Assembly (NCBI RefSeq): GCF_934190775.1
Contig: NZ_CAKPTG010000026.1
Location: 1 to 19,715 of the forward strand
Direction: 5' to 3'
Source of the DNA: an uncultured Phascolarctobacterium sp.
Lineage (GTDB): Bacteria > Bacillota > Negativicutes > Acidaminococcales > Acidaminococcaceae
Length of the DNA: 19,715 bases
The notes below the pieces were generated by a model. That model worked only from the letters and a program-made list of their open reading frames with translations, made no database searches and had not been told where the DNA came from. Within the stretch, counting starts at the first letter, position 1. Each line of letters starts with the position of its first letter. Both the position numbers and the translations under genes were made by a program. This document shows, one piece after another, positions 6,710 through 14,109 of this stretch.

Positions 6710-7110
6710 TGACGTACAAGATAATTTATACGCAAAAAGCATTGGCGGATTTAGATGCTGTCGCTAGTTATATAAAGCTCAAGTTGTGTAATATCTCTGC
6801 GTCAGATCGTATAGTAGAGAATTTTTTCGGCGAAGGAGATAGCCTTGCTTCTTTTCCGACTCGTTATCCCTTATGTAACGACGCATTTTTGCGTGCGTGG
6901 GGAATCCGCTTCGTGCCCGTGAAAAATTATCTGCTGTTTTATGTCGTGCGCGAAGATGAAAGTGCTGTTTATGTCATTAGTTTTCTGTATGCTAAGCGTG
7001 CTTGGCAAAATATTTTGCGCGAGTATGTCAAAAAAGAAGGCGGCGGATTTATGCCTGTTTTTACGACACATTACATTCAGGAAGAAACAGAAAAATATGG
7101 AGCAAAATAA
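6706..7110 (+). CDS. RelE/ParE-family toxin
   Basis: A RelE/ParE superfamily toxin. The N-terminal strand and helix (YKIIYTQKALADLDAVASYI) and the C-terminal strands (YLLFYVVREDESAVYVISFL) followed by YAKRAW match the fold. RelE members cut mRNA in the ribosome and ParE members poison gyrase. The sequence alone does not decide which. At 134 residues it is longer than the usual 90-105, with an extra tail after about residue 108 (VKKEGGGFMPVFTTHYIQEE) of unknown role. Either ATG of the overlapping pair at 6706/6709 could be the start. It overlaps the antitoxin by up to four bases. Confidence 0.85.
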   Translation: MMTYKIIYTQKALADLDAVASYIKLKLCNISASDRIVENFFGEGDSLASFPTRYPLCNDAFLRAWGIRFVPVKNYLLFYVVREDESAVYVISFLYAKRAWQNILREYVKKEGGGFMPVFTTHYIQEETEKYGAK

Positions 7111-7114
7111 AAAC

Positions 7115-7152
7115 AGCAGCCTTGGCATACGCAAGCGTATACTGAGGCTGCT
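7115..7152. terminator. Bidirectional terminator between convergent genes
   Basis: A long hairpin (7115-7125 with 7142-7152, then 7127-7131 with 7136-7140) lies between the toxin and the leftward Ppx/GppA gene. On the minus strand it is followed by TTTTTATTTT (complement of 7104-7113), a good U-tract for the Ppx/GppA transcript. On the plus strand the tail CTTTGCTTTATTCTTCTTC is weaker. Confidence 0.8.
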
Positions 7153-7157
7153 TTGCT

Positions 7158-8690
7158 TTATTCTTCTTCTGCTGTTGCCAGCTGCACCTTCAGCTCTACG
7201 CCGAAGGTTTTTTTGAACCATGACAGATGCTCCTGAATCTGATGCATTTCAATACTGGGAATACCTTGAGCATAGAGCTTTAAGGTAGCATTCTTTTTGT
7301 TGATACCGGGTTCAATAACGTGAATCTGGGAGGTTTCCGTGTAATCAAGGCTTTCGGCTAAGGCCAGCAGCAGTGCCAGCTTATTGATGGTTTTCCAATT
7401 GGCATCGCTAAGCATTTCCTTGTAGAAACGGTCCTTAAAATAGTTTTTGGAAACACCGTTGTGCCAGCCGGCGATGGCTGCAGTGATAACCTGCTCCTTA
7501 TGCGTCAGACCGAAGAGCTTGGCATTTAAAATCATATAGGCACTGTGACGTGCGTGGCTGTAGAAGTTGATGGTGATGCCGATATCATGCAGAAGTGCAG
7601 CGGTTTCCAGCAGGCGGCGGTAATTTTTGCGTATGCCGTGCAGCTCTCTCCAACCGTCAAACATAGATAAGGCCAAATGGGTGATGTGCCTGGAATGCTG
7701 TTGGTCGGGTTCATATAGGTTTAAAACGTTTTCCCTGCTCATAGTGAGAATATCTTTCGCTATGATAGGCACGTGGTTTTCTTTGGAATAATAATCGAAG
7801 AACAGGCCTTCGCGCAGGCCGCAGCCGGAGGTGATGAGCTTTTTGGCACCTGTTGCCTCCAAAAGGCAGCTGATAATGCTGCTGCCGGCCAAAATGATAT
7901 CACTGCGCTCGCTGCTGAGGCCGGAAATCTTTTTGCGCTGCTCCAGATTTGTATTGCGCAGTCTGTTGAAGAAGCTGCAATATGTTTGCGTGGTATAGGA
8001 GTAATTGTGGATTTTGGTTGCCGGATATTTCTTTTCACGCTGGATGATTTTAGCTACCGTACGCGCAGTACCGCCGACACCGATGAGAGGCAGGCCGTTC
8101 TGTTTGAGCCAGGGGTACTTTTCCAAACGGCTCATGATAAAAAAGCTGACATCGCTGAAGACATTGGCGGGCATGACGTTACGGGTATTGAACATTGAGG
8201 TGGTATTGACTGCACCGATGGGCAGGGACACGCTATCTAAAATTTTACGGTTCTTGAACAGAATCAGCTCGGTACTGCCACCACCCAAGTCGAAGATGAT
8301 GCCGTCCTTGACGTTGAGGGTGTTGATAACGCCAAGGTAGCTGATGTAGGCTTCGGTATTGCCGGAGATGATGTGCAGCTGGATGCCTGTTTCTTCAGCA
8401 ACGCGTGCGACAAGCTCGGCACCGTTGGCAGCGTTACGGATGGCTGCGGTAGCAACGGCAATGGTTTTGTCAGCCTGATAAATTTTGCACATATAGGCAA
8501 AGCTTTTCATAGTTTCGATGGTGCTGCTGAAGGCTACTTCTGTAAGCATGTTTTTTTCGTCGACCTTCTGACTGAGGCGCAAGGCTTCTTTTTGGTTATA
8601 GACCATATTATAAGCACCATTCTTATAAATATGACTGATAACAAGCCGGGCCGAGTTAGAGCCGATGTCAATAATTGCGATTCGTTGCAT
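7158..8690 (-). CDS. ppx: Ppx/GppA phosphatase with HD domain (intact active site)
   Basis: A 510-residue exopolyphosphatase / pppGpp phosphatase. The ASKHA phosphate-binding motifs are intact: IDIGSNSARLVI at the start, SGNTEAYISYLGV carrying the presumed catalytic Glu, DLGGGSTELI from Asp134, and GVGGTARTV. The C-terminal HD-type domain has LLHDIG (His368-Asp369) and ARHSAYMI. Such enzymes strip terminal phosphate from polyphosphate and, in some bacteria, convert pppGpp to ppGpp. AAGGAGA eight bases before the ATG supports the start. It is divergent from the paralogue-ppk1 operon and convergent with the toxin gene. Ppx versus GppA activity cannot be separated by eye. The neighbouring ppk1 favours polyphosphate. 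Confidence 0.85.
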   Translation of the reverse strand: MQRIAIIDIGSNSARLVISHIYKNGAYNMVYNQKEALRLSQKVDEKNMLTEVAFSSTIETMKSFAYMCKIYQADKTIAVATAAIRNAANGAELVARVAEETGIQLHIISGNTEAYISYLGVINTLNVKDGIIFDLGGGSTELILFKNRKILDSVSLPIGAVNTTSMFNTRNVMPANVFSDVSFFIMSRLEKYPWLKQNGLPLIGVGGTARTVAKIIQREKKYPATKIHNYSYTTQTYCSFFNRLRNTNLEQRKKISGLSSERSDIILAGSSIISCLLEATGAKKLITSGCGLREGLFFDYYSKENHVPIIAKDILTMSRENVLNLYEPDQQHSRHITHLALSMFDGWRELHGIRKNYRRLLETAALLHDIGITINFYSHARHSAYMILNAKLFGLTHKEQVITAAIAGWHNGVSKNYFKDRFYKEMLSDANWKTINKLALLLALAESLDYTETSQIHVIEPGINKKNATLKLYAQGIPSIEMHQIQEHLSWFKKTFGVELKVQLATAEEE

Positions 8691-8904
8691 TTTCCTTTTC
8701 TCCTTGTGGGGTGTTCCTATAAACTCCGATTATTCTATTTTAACGATATATTTATTATATTACCCATAACCTGAAAAAATCCTGCGTGAAAAAGTAAAAT
8801 TCGTGTTAATTTGTTAAATTACTGTATAATTTTGATTTTTTCGCAGGATTTTTGTTAAGAAACCCGAATTATAACAATAACACACTGTTTTGGAGGCTTA
8901 GTTA
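8691..8904. promoter_or_regulatory. Divergent control region of the polyphosphate locus
   Basis: This AT-rich 214-base gap separates the two divergent Ppx/GppA genes. Rightward, TATAAT (8825-8830) is a likely -10 without a clear -35. Leftward, TATAAT (8759 down to 8754) is a candidate -10. A perfect 12-base inverted repeat, AAAAATCCTGCG (8775-8786) and its complement (8842-8853), brackets the rightward -10, and the similarity continues inward through A/T runs. GTTAA repeats at 8805 and 8813 lie eight bases apart. It looks like an operator or loop-forming region controlling both directions, but I cannot name the regulator. Confidence 0.5.
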
Positions 8905-10455
8905 ATGAAGCGTAAAAATTACACAACCTTTGCTGCTATTCATCTAGGCTCGGAGATGCTCAGTATGCAGATTACCGAATATCACAATACCGAAAGGTAT
9001 AAGGTTATTGAGTGCTGCAACCGACGCATCCGCCTGGGTGAAGCAACTTTTAAAAATAAAATAATTCCTTTTCCGCTGGTTTCGGAAATCTGCGAAATCC
9101 TCATCGGCTTCAAGCGACTGATGAAGGAATATGGTGTAGAGGAATATGTTATGCAGGCGACAACTGCTGTGCGTGAGGCCAGCAACCAGGTCTTTTTGCT
9201 GGACCAGATTTACAACAAGACCGGCCTTGTTGTCGATGTTGTTGATATGCCCAGAGAAATTTACACCAAATTTGTGGCTATCCGTAATACGCTGAAGGCA
9301 GAAAAAATTTCTACCGAGCGTGAAGGCATGCTGATGATGGATATTTCCTCCGGCGGCTTGGGTGTAACGTTGGTGCGTGATGAAAAAATCTGTTATCAGG
9401 GCAATTTCCACATCGGTATAATCCGTATCAAGGAAAGCTTTGAGCGCAATCGCCGTGAAAGCATGCATTTTAACAAGGCGCTGACGGAATTTCTCAGCAG
9501 CACAATCGGCCCGGTAAGAAACGAGCTGGGTGACAGCAAGGTGCGTTATCTGGTGCTGTCCGGCACAGAGACAGAGCTGCTGCTGCGTATGCTGGGATTG
9601 GATGAGAAGCAGATGGTGCATCGCATCAAGGCAGCGGATTTCCATGCCTTTTTCGACAGCATGCGCCAGATGAGCCTGCCGCAGCTGATTCAGGTATATA
9701 AGCTGCCGGAAAATGTTGCGGAGCTTGTACTGCCTACGGTGCTGCTTTATGAACAGCTGCTGCATCTGATTCCCGCCAAGGAAATTATTATTACGGCAGA
9801 CCGCTTTATCGACGGCATCCAGCTGCTGCATATCGGCAATAAAACGAATCCTGTAATGCGCAAGGAGCTGGAGCAGGAGCTTATCAGCCTTTTCCATACC
9901 ATCGGCAGCCGTTATCTGTATGACAAGAAGCATGCCCAGCAGGTGGAGCGCCTGTCGCTGATTATTTTCGATAAGATTGCCAAGGCTTACGGCATGGGTG
10001 AGCATGAGCGCCTGCTGTTGCGTGCAACCTGCATTTTGCATGATATAGGCAAATACATCTGTATGCGCAGTCACTCTATCTATACATATCAGCTGATTAT
10101 GTCTACGGATATTATCGGCCTGAGCGAGAAGGATAAGAAAATCGTAGCGCTGGCATCGTATTATCATGCCAACAGACTGTTTGACAAGACCAATACGCTT
10201 GCTCCGCATGTGGAAAAGGAGTTGGTGCCGGTTGTGGCTAAGCTGGCTGCTATTGTGCGTCTGGCTGATGCTCTGGACCGCAGCTATATGCAAAAAATTC
10301 ACAGTTGCAGTGTAACGCTGAAGGATAATAAGCTGAAGGTTCTGGCAGCAAGTAAAGAGGATTTGACATTGGAAATCTGGACGTTTGATGATAAATCAAC
10401 TTTCTTTGAGGAAGTTTTTGGTATTGAACCTATTTTGGAACGGGTGAATAAGTGA
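8905..10455 (+). CDS. Ppx/GppA-HD paralogue with degraded ASKHA motifs
   Basis: A 516-residue protein with the same architecture as the divergent phosphatase: an ASKHA-like N-terminal half and an HD-type C-terminal half. The key phosphate loops have decayed. The opening motif is IHLGSEMLSM instead of IDIGSNS, and the glycine-rich loop is DISSGGLGVT from Asp146 instead of DLGGGSTE, losing its acidic residue. A Glu is kept in DMPREIYTKF at the position of the catalytic Glu. The HD half is well preserved (CILHDIGKYI, His379-Asp380; LADALDRSY). It may be a regulatory or structural partner of Ppk1, or an HD-driven phosphohydrolase. GGAGG precedes the ATG. The TGA overlaps the ppk1 ATG by one base. 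Confidence 0.75.
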   Translation: MKRKNYTTFAAIHLGSEMLSMQITEYHNTERYKVIECCNRRIRLGEATFKNKIIPFPLVSEICEILIGFKRLMKEYGVEEYVMQATTAVREASNQVFLLDQIYNKTGLVVDVVDMPREIYTKFVAIRNTLKAEKISTEREGMLMMDISSGGLGVTLVRDEKICYQGNFHIGIIRIKESFERNRRESMHFNKALTEFLSSTIGPVRNELGDSKVRYLVLSGTETELLLRMLGLDEKQMVHRIKAADFHAFFDSMRQMSLPQLIQVYKLPENVAELVLPTVLLYEQLLHLIPAKEIIITADRFIDGIQLLHIGNKTNPVMRKELEQELISLFHTIGSRYLYDKKHAQQVERLSLIIFDKIAKAYGMGEHERLLLRATCILHDIGKYICMRSHSIYTYQLIMSTDIIGLSEKDKKIVALASYYHANRLFDKTNTLAPHVEKELVPVVAKLAAIVRLADALDRSYMQKIHSCSVTLKDNKLKVLAASKEDLTLEIWTFDDKSTFFEEVFGIEPILERVNK

Positions 10456-12557
10456 TGGGAAAATTAGATTTGACAAAGCCTGAGTATTTTTATAACCGCG
10501 AGCTGAGCTGGCTGAAATTTAATCTGCGTGTGCTGAAGGAAGCAATGGTTAAGGAAACGCCACTGCTGGAGCGTTTGAAGTTTGTCGCCATTTCGGCTTC
10601 TAACTTAGATGAGTTTTTTATGGTGCGTGTAGCCGGACTGTGGAGCAATTTTGACAGCGGCGTAGAAAAGCGCGATGCCTCCGGCATGTCGGTGCATGAG
10701 CAGCTGGTGGCTATTTCGCAGGCAGCGCATGAGCAGGTGCGCACTCAGACAAAATCGCTGATTGCGCTGCTGGCAGAAATGGATGCGGTGAAGCTGCATT
10801 TCCGCCGCGTCAAGGATTTGAGCGAGCTGGGCAAGGATTGGCTGGAGGAATATTACCGTGAGGTTGTTTTCCCGGTACTGACGCCGATGGCGGTAGATGC
10901 TTCGCGTCCCTTCCCGTTTTTGGCCAATAAAACTCTGAACCTTGCTGTTGAGCTGATTAAGGCCGACGGCGAGCACAGCATGGGCCTGATTCAGGTGCCG
11001 AGCGTGCTGGACCGCATTGTGGAGGTTGAGCCTGAGGGCAAGCGTACCTTCGTATTTTTGGAGGATATTATCGCCAGCCATTGCCACGATCTGTTCAAGG
11101 GCTGCCATATTCTGGATATGGTCTCCTTCAGAGTAACGCGTGACAGTGACCTTGATCTGGAGGAGGATGACAGCGTTGACCTGATGAAGGAGGTTGAGGA
11201 ATCGCTGCGTAAGCGTAAGCGCGGCGCTGCTGTACGTTTAGAAATCTTCAAAACGAATAACAATCGTATTAAAAGATTCCTGGAGGAAAATCTGGATGTT
11301 ACAGAGATGGAGGTCTATGAAATCAACGGACCTCTGGACCCGACATGTTTCTTTAAATTTATCGGTATGAAAGGCATGTGGCCGTGGCTGTATGAGCCCT
11401 TTGTGCCGCAGCGTCCGCTCGAGCTGCCGGATGACAGCGATTTGTTTGTCGCTATCCGTGAAAATGATATTTTGCTGCATCATCCCTATGAAAGCTTTGA
11501 CCCGGTAGTTAAGCTGGTGAGCGATGCTGCTGATGACCCGCAGGTGCTGGCGATTAAGCAGACACTGTACCGTGTGAGCGGCAACAGCCCTATCGTTGCT
11601 GCGCTGGCGCGTGCTGCGGAAAACGGCAAGCAGGTAACGGTACTGGTAGAGCTGAAGGCGCGTTTCGATGAGGAAAACAATATCCTCTGGGCGCGTCGTC
11701 TGGAAAAAGCAGGCTGCCACGTTATCTACGGCTTGGTCGGCTTAAAGACGCATGCCAAAATTATTCTGATTGTGCGCAAGGAGGATAACGGCATTAAGCG
11801 TTATCTGCATCTGGGCACAGGCAACTACAACGACAGCACCGCAAAATTATACACCGACCTTGGCCTGATGACGGCGAATGATGAGTTCGGCAGCGATGCT
11901 TCGGCGTTCTTTAATCTGCTCAGCGGCTACAGCGAACCGCCGGTTTGGAACAAGCTGGTTATGGCGCCGCTGGGACTGCGCGAGAAGATTTACGCGCTGA
12001 TTGACAATGAAATTGCTATGGTGCGTGCCGGCCGTGAGGGCCATATCATCGCCAAGATGAACTCGCTGATTGACCAGCCCGTAATCCAGAAGCTGTACGA
12101 GGCTTCTGCCGCAGGCGTACATATTGACCTGATTGTGCGCGGTATCTGCGGCCTGCGCACGGGCATCGAAGGCATTAGCGATAATATCACGGTACGCAGT
12201 ATTGTCGGCCGTCAGCTGGAGCACAGTCGTATCTTCTGGTTTGCCAACGGTGGGGATGAGCAGCTGTATCTTTCCAGTGCCGACTGGATGCCGCGTAACC
12301 TTAATGACCGCGTAGAGCTGTTCTTCCCGGTAGAAACCGAGGAGCATATCCATCGCATTAAAGCACTGCTCGATTTGTATCTGCGTGATAATGTTGGCGC
12401 GCATATGATGCAGTCCAACGGTACTTATCGCCGTGTACGCAACAAGCTGGAGCCTGTAAGCGCACAAAGCACTTTGTACGAGATGGCTCAGCTGGCGGTG
12501 GCTGCTGATAAGCTGCCGATGGAAAAACGTCTGCAGCCTGTATTCAGTCGCAGATAA
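10455..12557 (+). CDS. ppk1: Polyphosphate kinase 1
   Basis: A 700-residue Ppk1, normal for the family. It reversibly transfers the ATP gamma-phosphate onto polyphosphate chains, in the cytoplasm or at the membrane. The N-terminal domain is seen in FYNRELSWLKFNLRVLKEA and SASNLDEFFMVRVAGL. The phospholipase-D-like catalytic domains contain GLKTHAKIILIVR (His433, matching the phosphorylated His435 of E. coli), HLGTGNYNDSTAKLYTDLGL, and LEHSRIFWF (His590, matching His592). Start: ATG 10455 overlaps the upstream TGA by one base. A GTG at 10452 in the same frame would add one residue. There is no strong ribosome site, so it probably depends on translational coupling with the paralogue. No clear terminator follows. 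Confidence 0.95.
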   Translation: MGKLDLTKPEYFYNRELSWLKFNLRVLKEAMVKETPLLERLKFVAISASNLDEFFMVRVAGLWSNFDSGVEKRDASGMSVHEQLVAISQAAHEQVRTQTKSLIALLAEMDAVKLHFRRVKDLSELGKDWLEEYYREVVFPVLTPMAVDASRPFPFLANKTLNLAVELIKADGEHSMGLIQVPSVLDRIVEVEPEGKRTFVFLEDIIASHCHDLFKGCHILDMVSFRVTRDSDLDLEEDDSVDLMKEVEESLRKRKRGAAVRLEIFKTNNNRIKRFLEENLDVTEMEVYEINGPLDPTCFFKFIGMKGMWPWLYEPFVPQRPLELPDDSDLFVAIRENDILLHHPYESFDPVVKLVSDAADDPQVLAIKQTLYRVSGNSPIVAALARAAENGKQVTVLVELKARFDEENNILWARRLEKAGCHVIYGLVGLKTHAKIILIVRKEDNGIKRYLHLGTGNYNDSTAKLYTDLGLMTANDEFGSDASAFFNLLSGYSEPPVWNKLVMAPLGLREKIYALIDNEIAMVRAGREGHIIAKMNSLIDQPVIQKLYEASAAGVHIDLIVRGICGLRTGIEGISDNITVRSIVGRQLEHSRIFWFANGGDEQLYLSSADWMPRNLNDRVELFFPVETEEHIHRIKALLDLYLRDNVGAHMMQSNGTYRRVRNKLEPVSAQSTLYEMAQLAVAADKLPMEKRLQPVFSRR

Positions 12558-12634
12558 TAGTGTAAGCTTTATATTTATCAAGGATTACGAGCTAAAAAAG
12601 ACTTATATTTTAATTGCTTGCTTAAATCCTTATA

Positions 12635-12663
12635 TTGCTATTATGTGCTCAAGTTGCTATAAT
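12635..12663 (+). promoter_or_regulatory. Promoter of the uncharacterised gene at 12691
   Basis: TTGCTA (12635-12640), 17 bases, then TATAAT (12658-12663) preceded by TGC: an extended -10 promoter of good quality. Confidence 0.7.
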
Positions 12664-12690
12664 TAGTAACAAGAGCAGAGGGGGATTGAA

Positions 12691-13029
12691 ATGAGTAATT
12701 ATGCTGTAACCTTGAATTATAATTGCCATTATGGCTATGTCGAATATAACGAAGCAGATAAGACTGCTGTAGTAACCTTGCCGGAAGCAGTGGCTGAAGC
12801 TAAGGCTGCTGTAGAAAAGTATCTGGCAACTCCGTTGAGTTTGGATGTGCCGCAGGGTGATACTATTCGTGATTTTGCTACAATAACGCTGGAGCCGCTT
12901 TCTAGTATGGAGGCGTTTCAGGTAGCGCTCACCCGTCTTTGGGGTAAAACCGGCGTGCGTGTGGAATGGAGCATGCCTCCGGGAATGGCAGATGATATCG
13001 CCGCTGAGGTGCTGGCAGAGGCACATTAA
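12691..13029 (+). CDS. Uncharacterised small protein
   Basis: 112 residues that I do not recognise. It is soluble, with no signal peptide or membrane segment. It begins with a strand-rich stretch (YAVTLNYNCHYGYVEYN), then an Ala/Glu-rich helix (LPEAVAEAKAAVEKYL), a segment IRDFATITLEPLSSMEAF, and ends with VRVEWSMPPGMADDIAAEVL. Charge is net acidic. A strong extended -10 promoter, GAGGGGG six bases before the ATG and a terminator directly downstream mark a real monocistronic gene with host-like codon use. No neighbour suggests a role. Confidence 0.75.
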   Translation: MSNYAVTLNYNCHYGYVEYNEADKTAVVTLPEAVAEAKAAVEKYLATPLSLDVPQGDTIRDFATITLEPLSSMEAFQVALTRLWGKTGVRVEWSMPPGMADDIAAEVLAEAH

Positions 13030-13045
13030 CTGCTGCTTGTTTTAG

Positions 13046-13079
13046 GGCAGACTCTTTATGTAGTAGAGTCTGCCTTTTT
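13046..13079 (+). terminator. Intrinsic terminator after the 12691 gene
   Basis: A perfect 10-pair stem (13046-13055 with 13065-13074) with a nine-base loop is followed by TTTTT. Confidence 0.9.
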
Positions 13080-13116
13080 GTTTATAAAAATTGTGTGAAG
13101 AATAGGAGAAATGCAG

Positions 13117-13725
13117 ATGCTTGATATCAACAAATTACGCAATGCTTACAATGTTATTCACCGTATGAGCCAAAACAGACATCCTTTTGCCGAAGAAGAG
13201 CTTTCGCTGGAGGTTGTGCAGAGTGCGCAAGTGCAGGAGGCGCTTGCTGATGCCGCAGAGGTTATTGCTGTTTACGGTAAGATTATGAATCTGGTGTCGC
13301 AGAGCACGAGCTTTAAGGTTGCACCCAAAACTCCTAAGACAGTTAAAAGCAGCTTTGTTGTGGAGCAGGATGACCTGAGCAGGCTGCAGCCTATGACTGA
13401 AGCTACCAATATCACAAAGCTTGTAAAATATATTAATGATACCTTTGCAGATAAAGAAATGCATAATCTTACCACGGTGGAGCTTGGAAGATGGTTGGAA
13501 AATACCGGTTATCTGCAGTTGCCGGAAGATGGGCGCAATAAAATTCCGACAGAAAAGGGTTCTGCGTTGGGTATTGTTACCGAAAAGCGTGTAAGACAAG
13601 CAACCGGAGAGATTTATTATATTAACTTTTATCCGCAGGCAGCGCAGCAGTTTATTTTTGATAATCTGCCTGCTGTGGCGGAGTTTTTGGCAAAGGAAAA
13701 AGAGGAGAAGCTTGCTGACGCATAA
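13117..13725 (+). CDS. Uncharacterised protein with a possible KilAC-like end
   Basis: About 202 residues. The N-terminal half is helical and polar (LDINKLRNAYNVIHRMSQ; VVQSAQVQEALADAAEVI). The C-terminal half reads TTVELGRWLENTGYLQL, then NKIPTEKGSALGIVTEKR, then EIYYINFYPQAAQQFIFDNL. This resembles the ordering in phage antirepressor C-terminal (KilAC) domains: a helix ending WL..NGYL, an N-x-P-T-x-K turn, G-hydrophobic, and a final helix after 'QQF'. The likeness is by eye and weak. The frame is open from ATG 13111, but AGGAG at 13105-13109 suits the ATG at 13117. It sits just before the tRNA that anchors the mobile element, so it may be host or an old phage remnant. Confidence 0.65.
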   Translation: MLDINKLRNAYNVIHRMSQNRHPFAEEELSLEVVQSAQVQEALADAAEVIAVYGKIMNLVSQSTSFKVAPKTPKTVKSSFVVEQDDLSRLQPMTEATNITKLVKYINDTFADKEMHNLTTVELGRWLENTGYLQLPEDGRNKIPTEKGSALGIVTEKRVRQATGEIYYINFYPQAAQQFIFDNLPAVAEFLAKEKEEKLADA

Positions 13726-13740
13726 CTTGCTGTTTCCTCA

Positions 13741-13769
13741 TTGCCAGTATTTTGTTTTTGCGGTATAAT
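13741..13769 (+). promoter_or_regulatory. tRNA-Arg promoter
   Basis: TTGCCA (13741-13746), exactly 17 bases, then TATAAT (13764-13769). The start would be near 13776, leaving about 45 bases of 5' leader before the tRNA. Confidence 0.8.
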
Positions 13770-13776
13770 ATTTAGT

Positions 13777-13815
13777 ACAGCTTGGGCGGAATGGCTTGAG
13801 TTCTGCCTGAGCTGT
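13777..13815 (+). ncRNA. Hairpin in the tRNA-Arg precursor leader
   Basis: ACAGCT...AGCTGT (13777-13782/13810-13815), a 2x2 internal loop, then seven more pairs including one G-U (13785-13791/13801-13807) form a long imperfect stem filling the whole 5' leader. No U-tract follows, so it is not a terminator. It may guide processing of the precursor. Confidence 0.5.
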
Positions 13816-13821
13816 TGTTAT

Positions 13822-13898
13822 GGTTCCGTAGCTCAGTAGGATAGAGCAACCGCCTCCTAAGCGGTAGGTCGCCAGTTCGATTCTGGCCGGGATCACCA
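13822..13898 (+). tRNA. tRNA-Arg (anticodon CCU)
   Basis: The full cloverleaf is visible: acceptor GGTTCCG/CGGGATC (with G-U pairs), D-stem GCTC/GAGC, anticodon stem ACCGC/GCGGT around the loop CTCCTAA (anticodon CCT), T-stem GCCAG/CTGGC with TTCGATT, and an encoded CCA at 13896-13898. It reads AGG codons. The 3' end is the probable integration site of the element to the right. Confidence 0.97.
13872..13898. other. Candidate left attachment site in the tRNA 3' end
   Basis: The element directly downstream carries a tyrosine integrase, and such elements often use the T-arm to CCA part of a tRNA gene as the crossover, leaving the tRNA intact. Composition becomes AT-rich from about 13,980. No second copy of this sequence occurs in the window, so the right end must lie beyond 19,715. 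The exact core cannot be set from one end only. Confidence 0.45.
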
Positions 13899-13905
13899 GA
13901 TGAAG

Positions 13906-13946
13906 AGCCGCTCCCAGACTAGGGTTGGGGGCGGTTTTAGTTTTTA
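13906..13946 (+). terminator. Terminator after tRNA-Arg
   Basis: An 11-pair G+C-rich stem (13906-13916 with 13926-13936) is followed by TTTTAGTTTTTA. If the att site is the tRNA 3' end, this terminator belongs to the element side. Confidence 0.85.
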
Positions 13947-13953
13947 TGGGAAA

Positions 13954-13999
13954 GTGGCAAAACGTGCGAAAAAGTGCCTGGTATACAAAAACTATACAA
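13954..13999. repeat. Phased short direct repeats near the left end
   Basis: GTG-led units start exactly 10 bases apart at 13954, 13964 and 13974 (GTGGCAAAAC, GTGCGAAAAA, GTGCCTGGTA). They are followed by two TATACAA copies 11 bases apart (13982 and 13993). Helix-phased short repeats close to an att site are typical of integrase arm-type or excisionase sites. That role is inference. Confidence 0.4.
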
Positions 14000-14059
14000 G
14001 AAGCGATTTTGGGCGTAATATAACAAAACAGAATAGAACAGAAAATAAAACAACAAACA

Positions 14060-14101
14060 AAAGGAGCTAATGATATTTGAAGTTATATCATTAGCTCCTT
14101 T
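14060..14101 (-). terminator. Terminator of the leftward repressor gene
   Basis: A perfect 17-pair stem (14060-14076 with 14085-14101) and eight-base loop lie just past the repressor stop. On the minus strand it runs into a T-rich tail (complement of 14040-14059). Confidence 0.85.
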
Positions 14102-14109
14102 GTTGCTTA

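Noticed and set aside
8805..8830. Pho-box-like GTTAA direct repeats before the ppk1 operon
   Set aside because: Only two short copies at eight-base spacing, not the 11-base repeat of known Pho boxes. Too weak to annotate as such.
8944..10302. 452-codon open frame on the minus strand
   Set aside because: It lies wholly within the Ppx/GppA paralogue, its translation is His/Gln-rich without any motif, and the plus frame has clear HD and family signatures.
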